DNA from: CAZNXJ01 sp964577115
GTDB taxonomy: Bacteria > Planctomycetota > Planctomycetia > Pirellulales > Pirellulaceae
Direction: 5' to 3'
Assembly: GCA_964577115.1 (NCBI GenBank)
Contig: CAZNXJ010000002.1
Location: 252,285-316,284 of the forward strand
Length of the DNA: 64,000 nt
Part shown: positions 52,442-61,631 of the stretch, piece after piece
How the letters are laid out: the number at the start of each line of letters is the position of its first letter
Numbering within the stretch: position 1 is the stretch's first letter
The notes under the pieces: generated by a model
The model's input: the letters and a program-made list of their open reading frames with translations, nothing else
What the model was told of the DNA's origin: nothing
Databases searched by the model: none
Position numbers and translations under genes: made by a program

Positions 52442-54508
52442 CTACGTGCGTTCGGAGCTGCCGGCTAGCCGACTTTTGCCCGCCGCATCGCGGCCTCCAA
52501 CGGCATCCTCGAAGCTTTGGTGCGACAATCCCGAGTTGTGCGCGAAGCCGAGCATCCGCTCGAGTTCGCTGCGCAGTTCGTCGGTCTTGGCGAGCCCCAG
52601 CATTTTGCCGATCAACGCGGCGATCGAAAGGTCGCGGACGTCGGACGAGTCGATCTTAAACTGCTCGATCAACGACTGGAGCTTGTCCCGGAAGTAGTCC
52701 GGATTGCCGTTGAAGAACGAGTTCTTGATGTCGGTCAACGTCTCGCTGTTGTGGATCAGCCGATCGACGGACTTGCCGTTCTGGATCGAGTTGATGATGC
52801 GATCGAAGAACGTGCTTTCGCCACCCACGATATCGATCCGGGCGTTCTTGAGGCCTTCCGAAACGATGATGCTCTGCGCCTCGGCGATCTCACGCTGCGC
52901 TTGAATGGCTGCGATCTGGATATCGCGATCCTTGTTCAACCGCAGCTTGAACTCTTCGTGTTCTTTGCCGACGCTGTCGAGCAGCTTCATGGCGTTGGCC
53001 TTCTGCTCGATGCCTTCGGCTTCGCTGAGGTACTTGATGCGCATCACGTTGGCCTCGGCCTGGCCCTGTTTCTCGATCGCTTCGGCCTTCGCGATCTGGA
53101 TCTGGGCTTCGGCCAGGCCCTCGGCGGCCGCTTCGGCTTGCTTGGCTTCGGCCAGCATCTTGGCGGCGTGCGTCTGCTTCTCCGCTGCCGCACGCTTCGC
53201 CTCGGCCTCGATGACGATCTGTTCGGCGATCAGTGCGGCCGCCGTCTTCGCCGCTTCGGCCGCCTTGATCTCGCGAATCAAAGCTTCCTGCGCCTGCATT
53301 TCGGCTTCGGTGATCTTCACGGCCTTGAGCCGATTTGCGCCGGCCAGTTCTTCCGTGTCGAGGATCTTTTGCTGTTCTTCGACAACGGATCGTTCGACCA
53401 TCACCCGCTCGCGGATCACTTCCTGCATCGAACGCTTCTCGACTTCGAGCGACTTGTCCTTGTCGATTTGCTTGAGGGCAACGAGCCGTTCGCGTTCGGT
53501 CGCTTCCAACTCGCGGTCCCGCGCCACGCGTTCCGTTTCGACCTGTTCCGTGCGTTCTTTATTTTTCTGAGCGACGACGATTTGCCGCAGCTTGTTCTCT
53601 TCGGCGATCTGCACGGCTTCTTCGGTCTGGATCCGAGCCGTCTCGGCCTTGAGCCGCTCTTCTTGTTGGACGCGGATGGCCTGAGCCTGCTCGCGCGCGG
53701 CGATCTCCGCGATTTCCCGGCGCTGTTTCTCTTCGGCCTCAATTTGCTGACGTTCGAGCGCGAGGATTGCTTCCCGCGCCTCGACGTCCTGCTTTGTAAT
53801 CGTTTTCTCTTTTTCCCGCGTGATGCTGTTCGCCAGGATGTGCTCGCGGGCCGTCAGATCGGTAATCTTCTTGATGCCTTCGGCATCAAGAATGTTGTTC
53901 GGGTTGAGTTTCTCGAGCGGCGTTTGCTCGAGGTAGTCGATCGCGCAGTCGTCCAGAACGTAACCGTTCAGGTCGGTACCAATGACCTTGAGAATCTCTT
54001 CCTTGAACCGGTCTCGCTCGTTGTACAGCTCGACGAAATCGAACCGTTTACCGACCGTTTTCAAGGCTTCGGAAAATTTCGCATCGAATAGTTCAACAAG
54101 CGCCTGCCGCTCGGACGCGCGGCGGCAGCCCAGCATTTGAGCGACTTGGAGGATGTCCTCGGTCGTGTTGTTTACGCGCACGAAAAACGCAACTTCGATG
54201 TCGGCGCGGATGTTGTCGCGGCAAATGAGTCCCGCTTCCCCTCGGCGCTGAATCTCGATCCGCTTGACTGAGAGGTCCATCTCCTCGACGCGGTGCAGGA
54301 TCGGGATGATAAACATGCCCGAGCCGCTCTTGGCACGCAGGGCTCCGCCGCCGGACACGACAAGCGCCGTTTCGGGGCCTACCTTGCGATAGAAGCGCGC
54401 CAGCAGCACGGCTAAACCGAGCAGCGCCAGAAAGATCGCTCCCACGACAATCGCCACATAAGGGACAATTGAGGGAGGGGACTGGGCAAATACGAGTGCG
54501 TAGGTCAT
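52442..54508 (-). CDS. Flotillin/YqiK-like SPFH protein
   Basis: Predicted protein of 688 residues from ATG 54508, with AGGTGA upstream; the frame is open further but overlaps the upstream gene. One N-terminal membrane span (about 17-40) is followed by an SPFH/Band 7 domain (GPETALVVSGGGALRAKSGSG through about 230) and a very long Ala/Glu/Lys-rich coiled coil (about 240-560) ending in a helical tail. Flotillins form large cages or rings on the inner membrane and recruit partner proteins. The C-terminal 130 residues (GGESTFFDRIINSIQNGKSVDR onward) are a conserved oligomerisation-type region. Its start overlaps the NfeD-like stop (ATGA), which fits the known pairing of YqiJ/NfeD with flotillin. 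Confidence 0.92.
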   Translation of the reverse strand: MTYALVFAQSPPSIVPYVAIVVGAIFLALLGLAVLLARFYRKVGPETALVVSGGGALRAKSGSGMFIIPILHRVEEMDLSVKRIEIQRRGEAGLICRDNIRADIEVAFFVRVNNTTEDILQVAQMLGCRRASERQALVELFDAKFSEALKTVGKRFDFVELYNERDRFKEEILKVIGTDLNGYVLDDCAIDYLEQTPLEKLNPNNILDAEGIKKITDLTAREHILANSITREKEKTITKQDVEAREAILALERQQIEAEEKQRREIAEIAAREQAQAIRVQQEERLKAETARIQTEEAVQIAEENKLRQIVVAQKNKERTEQVETERVARDRELEATERERLVALKQIDKDKSLEVEKRSMQEVIRERVMVERSVVEEQQKILDTEELAGANRLKAVKITEAEMQAQEALIREIKAAEAAKTAAALIAEQIVIEAEAKRAAAEKQTHAAKMLAEAKQAEAAAEGLAEAQIQIAKAEAIEKQGQAEANVMRIKYLSEAEGIEQKANAMKLLDSVGKEHEEFKLRLNKDRDIQIAAIQAQREIAEAQSIIVSEGLKNARIDIVGGESTFFDRIINSIQNGKSVDRLIHNSETLTDIKNSFFNGNPDYFRDKLQSLIEQFKIDSSDVRDLSIAALIGKMLGLAKTDELRSELERMLGFAHNSGLSHQSFEDAVGGRDAAGKSRLAGSSERT

Positions 54509-55155
54509 GCCTTCACCTCTTCTTCGACGTGGGGCTGTTGAACTTTTTCGACGTAATAAATGAGCGTGGCGGGGTCGTAGTCCACGATGCGAGCGCGATC
54601 GCCGCGCGTCAGCACGCCGCTGCGCGACCGGACGTGTAGCAGTAGCGGTGCGCCTTCCGTGGGGAGTTTGGCCTGCCCGTGCTGGTCGGTTACCTCGGAT
54701 GTCGAGATCGTACAGATCTCGCCAACCAGGTCCTTCGACCGGCGCAGCTCCGTGCGGTCGACCAGGCGGGTCATCGGTTGAGTGATCAGCTTGGTTGCCA
54801 GCAGCGCGACCGCTCCGTTGCGCAGCATCGTCTGTAGGGCAATCCAGTTGTCCTTGTTGGCCGCCGGTTCGTGCCAGAGAACCGACGTCAGCCACCAGGC
54901 GAGGGCAAATACCGTCATCCAGAGCATTAAGGGAATCGAGCCCAAATTTAGGAAGCGCAGGACGATCGCCCCGGACCCGGCAAACCAGCCGGAATGGGAT
55001 CCTGCATCTGCGTCCACATCGATCTCGAAAACGTCAAACATTTCGAGATCCAGTGCGCCGAGAATGACAAACGCCCAGTAGATGCTGACGAGGATCAGCA
55101 TCAGGGATGCGGGTAACGCCGGGCCCGAAAAGCAGGTATGCAGGATGTCGCTCAT
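54505..55155 (-). CDS. NfeD/YqiJ-like membrane protein with OB domain
   Basis: Predicted protein of 216 residues from ATG 55155; the frame stays open to 55323 but that part overlaps nothing recognisable. Membrane spans lie at about 11-33 and 65-87, with a third weaker one after 100. The C-terminal part (GEICTISTSEVTDQHGQAKLP through GDRARIVDYDPATLIYYVEKV) is the OB-fold domain of NfeD-type proteins, which partners flotillins. The end is acidic (HVEEEVKA). It opens an operon of NfeD-like, flotillin and AAA+ genes. Confidence 0.85.
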   Translation of the reverse strand: MSDILHTCFSGPALPASLMLILVSIYWAFVILGALDLEMFDVFEIDVDADAGSHSGWFAGSGAIVLRFLNLGSIPLMLWMTVFALAWWLTSVLWHEPAANKDNWIALQTMLRNGAVALLATKLITQPMTRLVDRTELRRSKDLVGEICTISTSEVTDQHGQAKLPTEGAPLLLHVRSRSGVLTRGDRARIVDYDPATLIYYVEKVQQPHVEEEVKA

Positions 55156-55723
55156 GCTGCGCGTCGATCTGTCATCCAAGGCCCCCCTATGGGGCTCGGA
55201 GCGTTTGGAAGGTGTCTCATTCACCAATGACACGGAAAGCTTGGCAACGTTGCGAGCCGTCAGCATGTGGCGTCTTGGCAACGTTAGGTTATCGCCGCCG
55301 CATTCCCCGCCGGAGTAGTGCAAAATTGCCCGGCGCGCGGCGCGCGCTGCGGCCGGCCTTAGCGATTGGCGCGATCGGGAGGCTCACGAGCGGTTCTGCT
55401 ACGGCGGCACGCAAGCTCCGTGGGTACCGGTTGGAACGTTCGCTATGGGATCAACTCCGTCGGCTCCGTCGAGCAACACAGCTCAACATAGCCGGTTCAG
55501 CGTGAAGGCGCTCGCCTGGCCTCCCGACGCGACGCCTCCGAGGTCAACTGTATCGGCAGAAAATCATCCAGCATTAGGCGCGCGGCACCATGAAATTCAA
55601 GAGATTTCTTGGGGGGCTCGACCATTTCTTATTTCGCCTCTCCCGGCGTGGCACAGCATCGCTACCCCACATCGCACCGAAATCGGCGCGATCGCCCACG
55701 AGGCATTCGGATGCTCCCGCGCA
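55156..55723. other. Gene-free stretch
   Basis: This 568-base stretch lies between the NfeD-like gene and the kinase-TAXI gene (both leftward). It must hold the NfeD-like promoter, but I see no clear -35/-10 pair. Around 55330-55360 is an alternating GC-rich patch. A + strand frame from 55590 (MKFKRFLGGLDHFLF) soon becomes arginine/serine-rich and enters the kinase gene on the other strand, so it is not called. No RNA gene is evident. Confidence 0.45.
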
Positions 55724-57871
55724 TCATTCGGCCCGGTCGAGATACTCGCGCGCCGCGCGGTGCCACGGAAGAAACGTCCAACTCGCGGCCGTCGCCCGCG
55801 AAATGCAGGCGGGATTGTCGATCTGATAGAACGCGTCGAGCGTGGCGTGGACCAGTGCGGGGGGAGCGGTCGGGTGCGTGACGAGAAACGCCGGGGTACG
55901 GACGGTCTCCCATCCCTCAGGCTCGCGAATCGCCTCGGGATAGACCGATTGCGAGAAATGGCAGCGCTCGAGCGTCGGGTCGTCCCAGTCGTCCATGGAT
56001 GGAAGCGAAACGAGCCGGAACCGGCCGGTTGCGAGGGCCTGAGTGACCGGTTCGCTGTGCAGCACGAGCGTCACGATCGCGGCGTCCGCCGCTTCGTCGG
56101 CCAAAAACTGGGACCAGGTGTAGTCGCGTACCGGGCTGTCCGTCGGCAACTCGAAATGCTTTGCCAACGCTTCCGCCGTTAAACGCATGCCCGAGCCGGG
56201 TTCGCCGAGGCAGATCCAGCGGCCACGCAGATCTTCGAGCTTCTCGATGGGGCGGTCGGCGCGAACGACGACGTGGACGACTTCATAGAACACCGGAGCA
56301 ATCACGGTGACCTCGTCACCGTGCATCGCTCCGGCCTGGAGGAGCCCGAGATGGTATTTGCGGGACGTTACGAGCTCGCTGTTTTCGATCGATCCCGAGG
56401 TGTGGCCAACAAGCACCTCGCGGCCAGTGGATTGGTACAGCGACTCGGCAAGTTCCTTTGCGAACCGATCGTACATGCCGCCTTCACGGCCGGCGGCAAT
56501 CCGGATGCGCGCGGGAAGTCGGTTCGGCGGACCCGCGGGTGAACGCATCCAGAGCCCCAAGGCTACGACGGCGCAAATCGCGGTGAGCACCAAGGCGGCT
56601 TGCGCGCGACGCTGGCCCACGGTTGGCAGGGCAGGGTGCCGGCCCACTAAGGCCGCCACGATGGGGATGCCCAACGTCCAGTAAACCAAGCGACGCACGC
56701 GTCCGATCGGCCGCGCCTGGATCGGCTCGCCGCGGAGGTAGCGGGCCAGGTCGTCGGCCAACTCTTCGGCCGTTGCGTACCGCTTCGCCGGATCCTTCTC
56801 CAAACATTTGAGGCAGATCGTTTCCAAATCCACGTCGGCCGAAGGATTCAGCTCGCGCGGCCGACGCGGCTCGTTGTGCACCACCGCGTAGATCGTGTCG
56901 AGCGCCGTTGATGCGCGAAACGGCGGTTGGCCTGTGAGCAGTACGTAGAGGATCGCGCCGAGTGAATACACATCGCTGGCGGGGCCGAGCTGATCCCATT
57001 GGCCTGTGGCCTGCTCGGGCGGCATGTAGCTCGGCGTCCCGATTGCGATGCCTGTACTGGTGAGCTCGAAATCGGCTTCCAGGTGCTTGGCGAGCCCGAA
57101 ATCCGTGACGCAGGGCCGGTCGCCGACGTCGATCAGGATGTTGGCCGGCTTCAAGTCACGGTGGAGAATGCCTTGGCGATGAGCGACGTCGACCGCGCGG
57201 GCGACGGTTTCGAGATACCGGGCCGCGCGGCGCGGCTCCATCGGTCCGTTCGCGCAGAGATCGGCGAGGTTCGGGCCTTCGATCAGGTCCATCGAAAAGA
57301 AGTGACGCCCGTCGATTTCGCCGACCTGATAGATCGTGACGATATTTGGATGGTCGACTTTTCCAGCCGCCTGCGCCTCGGCGTAAAACCGCTGGATGTC
57401 CTCGCGGCTCGCAAAGCGGCCCGCCAGGATCATCTTGACGGCGCAGATGCGATTGAGGCTGATTTGCCGGGCCTTGAAGACGACGCCCATGCCCCCGCGG
57501 CCGATGACTTCCAGCAGCTCGTAGTCCCCAAATCGCTCGCCCGAATGCGGTTCCGCGAGCCACGCCGTACCGCCGCTCGCCGTCCGTTCGCTCGGATGAT
57601 GCACGAGCGTTATTTGATCCGCCGGATTGGCCTGCATTTCCGCTGCCGCGGCGAGGGGCGGGCCGGCCATCGAGTCGATTAGGTCGGCCGTGTCGAGCAG
57701 CTGAGCCATCTCCTCACGCAGCGCCTCGGGACACTCGGCCAGGAACGCCTCGCGGTCCAGCGTTTCGCCGGCGTCCTTCCGCAGCAAGTACTCGGCCATC
57801 CAATGGTCAAGCTCGCTGCGCTTCGCGTTGCGGCCGGCCAACGGATCGAGTTGTTCGCGTCCAACGAGCAT
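55724..57871 (-). CDS. Ser/Thr kinase fused to a TAXI-type solute-binding domain
   Basis: Predicted protein of 715 residues from ATG 57871. A helical N-terminus typical of planctomycete kinases leads to a Hanks-type kinase (about 113-395): IGRGGMGVVF, the Lys of AVKMIL, HRDLKPANIL near 235, DFG near 257 and GTPSYMPPEQATG. A membrane span (about 424-441) separates it from an extracytoplasmic domain (about 452-705) with the course of TRAP-associated TAXI binding proteins: IRIAAGREGGMYDRFAKELA, VGHTSGSIENSELV, YHLGLLQAGAMHG, LRGRWICLGEPGSGMRLTAE. It looks like a receptor kinase that senses a small organic ligand. No TRAP membrane subunits are nearby. An ECF sigma gene precedes it on the same strand by 213 bases. 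Confidence 0.9.
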   Translation of the reverse strand: MLVGREQLDPLAGRNAKRSELDHWMAEYLLRKDAGETLDREAFLAECPEALREEMAQLLDTADLIDSMAGPPLAAAAEMQANPADQITLVHHPSERTASGGTAWLAEPHSGERFGDYELLEVIGRGGMGVVFKARQISLNRICAVKMILAGRFASREDIQRFYAEAQAAGKVDHPNIVTIYQVGEIDGRHFFSMDLIEGPNLADLCANGPMEPRRAARYLETVARAVDVAHRQGILHRDLKPANILIDVGDRPCVTDFGLAKHLEADFELTSTGIAIGTPSYMPPEQATGQWDQLGPASDVYSLGAILYVLLTGQPPFRASTALDTIYAVVHNEPRRPRELNPSADVDLETICLKCLEKDPAKRYATAEELADDLARYLRGEPIQARPIGRVRRLVYWTLGIPIVAALVGRHPALPTVGQRRAQAALVLTAICAVVALGLWMRSPAGPPNRLPARIRIAAGREGGMYDRFAKELAESLYQSTGREVLVGHTSGSIENSELVTSRKYHLGLLQAGAMHGDEVTVIAPVFYEVVHVVVRADRPIEKLEDLRGRWICLGEPGSGMRLTAEALAKHFELPTDSPVRDYTWSQFLADEAADAAIVTLVLHSEPVTQALATGRFRLVSLPSMDDWDDPTLERCHFSQSVYPEAIREPEGWETVRTPAFLVTHPTAPPALVHATLDAFYQIDNPACISRATAASWTFLPWHRAAREYLDRAE

Positions 57872-58084
57872 GGAGGTAACCGAGAGCGATCAGGACGAGA
57901 GGAGTGGAACGGAGCTGTTCGAGCGAAGGGGCCTTTCACGTTATCGCGAGCCGCCGGAGGCCTTGGAGGTTCGGGCCGCTCGCCGACGGCCGCGTGCTAC
58001 CGCGCGCAGGCCGCCCCCTTAATCTAGGTTGCGCCATGCCGGCTATTCGCCGGGCCGCTCCTCTTTCTTGGCTCAAACCGGCAA

Positions 58085-58705
58085 CTAATCGGGCGCGCTC
58101 GAGTCTTCGTGAAATATTTCACGAAGACGCTGGAGGCCCCGTTTGATCAGCCCGGCGACGGCCAGTTCCGATCGTTTCATTTCTCCGGCAATTTCCCGCA
58201 GGGTATGGCCTTCGAGGTGCCGCAGGCGCACGGCTTCCTGCTGGTCGGGTGGGAGCTGGCCGATGGCCTGCGCCAACCGAATAGCCGCTTCGCCCCGCAT
58301 CGCCCGCTGGCTGGGGCTTGACCAATCGGCGGCGAGGTAGTTGGCCAGCGCCTGTCGATCGGGCCCGGTTTCATCGAGCGACCGTTCTTTGTTGGCGGAC
58401 CGTTTCTTGGCGATGACGTGCCGTTGGATGGTCTGGTAGACGTTATTTTGAAGAATCTTTCCGAGCCACGCGACGAGTTCGTCTTCGGACGAGCCGCGGA
58501 ATCCTCGCAGGTCGCGCTGGGCTTCGAGCAGCGTTTGCTGCACGAGGTCGGAGGCATCGACACGCGCGCGCAGCCGGCCGACGAGCCGGCGTTTGGCCAG
58601 CAGGTACAAGTAATCGCGGTACTCGTGGAGCAAACGCCCCATGGCTTCCGCGTCACCGGCCTGAGCGCGTCGCAGGAGGGATTCGTCGAACACAGCGCGT
58701 GACAC
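58085..58705 (-). CDS. ECF sigma factor (kinase-linked type)
   Basis: Predicted protein of 206 residues from GTG 58705 (GTG 58693 is possible); no ribosome site is visible. Region 2 (DYLYLLAKRRLVGRLRARVD, DASDLVQQTLLEA, ELVAWLGKILQNNV) and region 4 (LPPDQQEAVRLRHLEGHTLR, EIAGEMKRSELAVAGLIKRG) are clear. The middle contains a 40-residue linker rich in Ser, Asp and Lys. No anti-sigma factor gene is adjacent. In planctomycetes such ECF factors commonly lie beside a Ser/Thr kinase, as here, suggesting control by phosphorylation. The likely targets are unknown. Confidence 0.92.
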   Translation of the reverse strand: MSRAVFDESLLRRAQAGDAEAMGRLLHEYRDYLYLLAKRRLVGRLRARVDASDLVQQTLLEAQRDLRGFRGSSEDELVAWLGKILQNNVYQTIQRHVIAKKRSANKERSLDETGPDRQALANYLAADWSSPSQRAMRGEAAIRLAQAIGQLPPDQQEAVRLRHLEGHTLREIAGEMKRSELAVAGLIKRGLQRLREIFHEDSSAPD

Positions 58706-58735
58706 TATTAATTAAAATGAACCTGGAAATTAGCC
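58706..58735 (-). promoter_or_regulatory. AT-rich promoter region of the ECF sigma gene
   Basis: Directly before the GTG start lies a very AT-rich stretch with TTAATTAA (58709-58716) in otherwise GC-rich DNA. Read leftward it gives a -10-like TAATTA a few bases from the start codon. Together with the missing ribosome site, a leaderless transcript is possible. Confidence 0.3.
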
Positions 58736-58893
58736 ACCCTATCGCCGCTCGCCCGGGCCTTCATAAGCCCCCAGAGCGTCCGCTGCCCGGCACTCCCGGC
58801 ACCATGCCGCACTAGCCGCCTCGGGGCTGGAAAGGCTACATTGGCGGACCGACGGAGCTAAAAAACGCGGCATCAAGGGATGTTGGGAGTTCG

Positions 58894-60525
58894 ATGAGCA
58901 GCAATACGCCGACACAGAAGAAGATGTCCGATATCGTCTCGCTATGCAAACGGCGAGGCTTTTTGTTTCAATCGAGCGAAATCTATGGGGGCCTGAATGG
59001 CTTCTGGGATTACGGGCCGCTGGGCGTCGAGCTGAAGCGGAACGTCAAGAATAGCTGGTGGAGCGACATGGTAACCAGTCACAACGAACTGGTCACGCCT
59101 CCCGGCGCACCGTCGTCCTACGAAATGACGGGGCTCGACGCAACCATCATTATGCACCCGCAGATCTGGAAGTGCTCGGGGCATTACGACCTATTCCACG
59201 ACTTTATGGTCGACTGCCGCGAGTCGAAACGGCGCTACCGCTTCGACCAGGTGCGCGGCCGCTGGGCCGAGTGTAATGGCGAAAAGATCTTTGTCGCGAC
59301 GATGGCGGAAGCGGGCGACGAGGACGAGGATACGCAGCGGCGGGCGATGAAGTATTTCAAGCTGCGGCCGAAGGAAGCCGACAAAATCACGTTCGCCCGC
59401 GAATACCTCACCCTCCCGCAGCTCGACGACCTCACACGCGTGCTCGGTCCTGACGCGAAGACGCTCGGCACCCTGACGGAACCGCGCGAATTCAACTTAA
59501 TGTTCAAGACCTACGTCGGAGCGCTCACGGGCGAGGAGAACGCCGCGTACTTGCGCCCCGAAACGGCGCAGGGCATCTTCGTTAACTTCAAGAATGTGCT
59601 CGATAGCACGCGCGTTCGGATTCCGTTTGGCATTGCGCAGGTCGGCAAGAGCTTTCGGAACGAGATCACGCCGCGCCACTTCACGTTCCGATCGCGCGAA
59701 TTCGAACAGATGGAGATCGAGTTCTTCTGCCACCCGGCGTCGTCGGCCGATTGGTATCGCTACTGGCGCGACCGGCGCATGAAGTGGTATGTCGAGTTGG
59801 GGCTGGGCAGCGAACGGCTGCGGCTACGCGAGCATTCGGCGGACGAGCTGAGCCACTATTCGACAGGCACGGCGGATATCGAATATGCGTTTCCGTTCTT
59901 GCCGCCGGGCGAGTACGGCGAGCTGGAGGGGATTGCGCATCGCGGCGACTTTGATTTGCGCAGCCACATGGAAGGGAAACTCGATCCGTCGACACAACCG
60001 CTGAAGCTCGAAGTCGACAGCAACGGCAAGCCGCGGTGGCGCGGGAGCGGCAAAGACTTGACGTACCGCGACGATGTGACGGGCGAACGATACACGCCGC
60101 ATGTCGTCGAGCCGTCGGCGGGTGCCGACCGGGCCGTGCTCGCGTTCCTGTGCGAAGCCTACACGGAAGACGAAGCGCCAGACGAAGACGGGAATATGCA
60201 AAAGCGCACGGTGCTGCGCTTCCATCCGCGGCTGGCGCCGATCAAGGCTGCCGTGTTCCCGCTGGTGAAGAAGGACGGGATGCCCGAGATGGCTCAGGAA
60301 ATCTACGGCGCTCTGAAGACGAAGTGGAACGTGTTTTACGACGAGAAGGGCGCGGTTGGCCGCCGGTATCGCCGCCAGGACGAGGCGGGTACGCCGTACT
60401 GCATTACCGTCGACGGTCAGTCGCTACAGGACCGCACCGTGACGATCCGCGATCGCGATACGCTCGAGCAGTGGCGCGTGAAGGTGGATGATGTTATCGC
60501 CGACCTGGAACAGCGGTTGAGTTAG
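58894..60525 (+). CDS. glyQS: Glycyl-tRNA synthetase, dimeric type
   Basis: Predicted protein of 543 residues; GGGAG lies six to seven bases before the ATG. It charges tRNA-Gly. It is the class II alpha2 form found in archaea, eukaryotes and many bacteria, not the GlyQ/GlyS tetramer. Features: IVSLCKRRGFLFQSSEIYGG, FWDYGPLGVELKRN, LRPETAQGIFVNF, motif 2 GKSFRNEITPR, MEIEFFCHP, GIAHRGDFDLRSH, motif 3 SAGADRAVLAFL, and the C-terminal anticodon-binding domain from about 445. It is divergent from the ECF sigma gene, and the next gene follows after about 100 bases. Confidence 0.96.
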   Translation: MSSNTPTQKKMSDIVSLCKRRGFLFQSSEIYGGLNGFWDYGPLGVELKRNVKNSWWSDMVTSHNELVTPPGAPSSYEMTGLDATIIMHPQIWKCSGHYDLFHDFMVDCRESKRRYRFDQVRGRWAECNGEKIFVATMAEAGDEDEDTQRRAMKYFKLRPKEADKITFAREYLTLPQLDDLTRVLGPDAKTLGTLTEPREFNLMFKTYVGALTGEENAAYLRPETAQGIFVNFKNVLDSTRVRIPFGIAQVGKSFRNEITPRHFTFRSREFEQMEIEFFCHPASSADWYRYWRDRRMKWYVELGLGSERLRLREHSADELSHYSTGTADIEYAFPFLPPGEYGELEGIAHRGDFDLRSHMEGKLDPSTQPLKLEVDSNGKPRWRGSGKDLTYRDDVTGERYTPHVVEPSAGADRAVLAFLCEAYTEDEAPDEDGNMQKRTVLRFHPRLAPIKAAVFPLVKKDGMPEMAQEIYGALKTKWNVFYDEKGAVGRRYRRQDEAGTPYCITVDGQSLQDRTVTIRDRDTLEQWRVKVDDVIADLEQRLS

Positions 60526-60626
60526 TTGCGGGGAGAATTCTCCGAAGAGGGCCCGCGTGGCTCGGACGGAGCCCCATCTCCTCTCATGCCGACTACGTTC
60601 CCAAGCGCCGAGAGCAAGTTTTGCAT

Positions 60627-61445
60627 ATGCAGCCCGCCATCAGCCAGGTTTGTACCCTGTCGTCGCCATTCGAGAAGGATGTCGAGGACTTTGCCGCCGG
60701 CCACTGCGGGGCCATCGATGTATGGCTCACGAAGCTCGAAAACTACCTCGAGACACACGAACCGCAGCAGGTGCGTGACCTGTTGGACGAGCACCAGATA
60801 GCGGCGCCAGTAGCCAGCTACCAGGGTGGGCTGCTCGCGAGCCAAGGCGAGGCGCGGCGCGAAGCACAGACCCTGTTCCAGCGGCGGCTCGCCATATGCC
60901 GAGACGTCGGCATCGGTACGCTGGTGATCGCCGCGGACGTCCCCGCGCCGCTCGACCAGCAGACCATCGATCGCGTATTTGTGACGCTCGAACAGGCTGC
61001 GGCGCTCGCCGCGGATCACGGAGTCCGGTTGGCACTCGAATTCCAGGCCAACTCGGCGTACGTCAACAACCTGCAAACCGCCGCGGCGCTGATTGCCGAG
61101 CTGAATCATCCGGCGCTGGGGCTCTGCCTGGACGTTTTCCACATGTACGTGGGACCGAGCAAGCTCGAGGACATCGGCTACCTGACGCGGGACAACTTGC
61201 TACACGTGCAGCTCTCGGATCTGGCCGATGTGCCCCGCGAGTTCGCTCGCGATGCCGACCGTATCCTACCAGGTGATGGCGATATTCCTCTGCCACACCT
61301 GATCCAGCATTTGCAGCGGATTGGCTACGACGGCTACGTCTCGGTCGAGCTAATGAATCCTCAGATTTGGCAGGTGCCCGCCCGCCAGGTCGGCGAAATT
61401 GGCATCACAGCGCTCCGCAAGCTGCTCGGTCAGGCCTCCATGTAA
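60627..61445 (+). CDS. TIM-barrel sugar phosphate isomerase/epimerase-like protein
   Basis: Predicted protein of 272 residues from ATG 60627 (an in-frame TTG lies two codons upstream). It belongs to the AP endonuclease 2/xylose isomerase-like barrel family. Metal-site residues typical of the family are visible: Glu in RLALEFQAN, Asp and His in LCLDVFHMYVG, His in LLHVQLSDL, and Glu in YVSVELMNPQIW. The substrate cannot be told from sequence; sugar or polyol phosphates and myo-inositol derivatives are usual. It follows glyQS by about 100 bases and is probably an independent gene. Confidence 0.88.
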   Translation: MQPAISQVCTLSSPFEKDVEDFAAGHCGAIDVWLTKLENYLETHEPQQVRDLLDEHQIAAPVASYQGGLLASQGEARREAQTLFQRRLAICRDVGIGTLVIAADVPAPLDQQTIDRVFVTLEQAAALAADHGVRLALEFQANSAYVNNLQTAAALIAELNHPALGLCLDVFHMYVGPSKLEDIGYLTRDNLLHVQLSDLADVPREFARDADRILPGDGDIPLPHLIQHLQRIGYDGYVSVELMNPQIWQVPARQVGEIGITALRKLLGQASM

Positions 61446-61477
61446 CAAGCCGGCCGTATTCTCTGCGCATCGCACGC

Positions 61478-61507
61478 GGTGGTGGGCGCCCGGGGCGCAG
61501 TGCCACC
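61478..61507. terminator. Compound stem-loop after the isomerase-like gene
   Basis: GCGCC (61486-61490) pairs with GGCGC (61494-61498) around CGG, and an outer stem pairs GGTGG (61478-61482) with CCACC (61503-61507). It starts 33 bases after the stop codon at 61445. No T run follows, so it is a weak terminator candidate. Confidence 0.35.
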
Positions 61508-61631
61508 TACCCCGATGTCGGTAGAGGTCAATCCTACGCCGAGGGCCACTCGGACGAAGGTTGTTCACCGCGCGACGCAGGCCGATAATTGGGTTAGCGG
61601 GTAGGCCGAGGCAAGAAGGGAGAATAGGGCC

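Noticed and set aside
52517..54091. 524-codon open frame antisense to the flotillin gene
   Set aside because: Its Phe/Leu/Asp-rich composition is the mirror image of the Ala/Glu/Lys coiled coil on the other strand. No start context or domain.
55590..55826. Short + strand frame beginning MKFKRFLGGLDHFLF
   Set aside because: The first 20 residues look plausible, but the rest is arginine/serine-rich and overlaps the end of the kinase-TAXI gene; there is no ribosome site.
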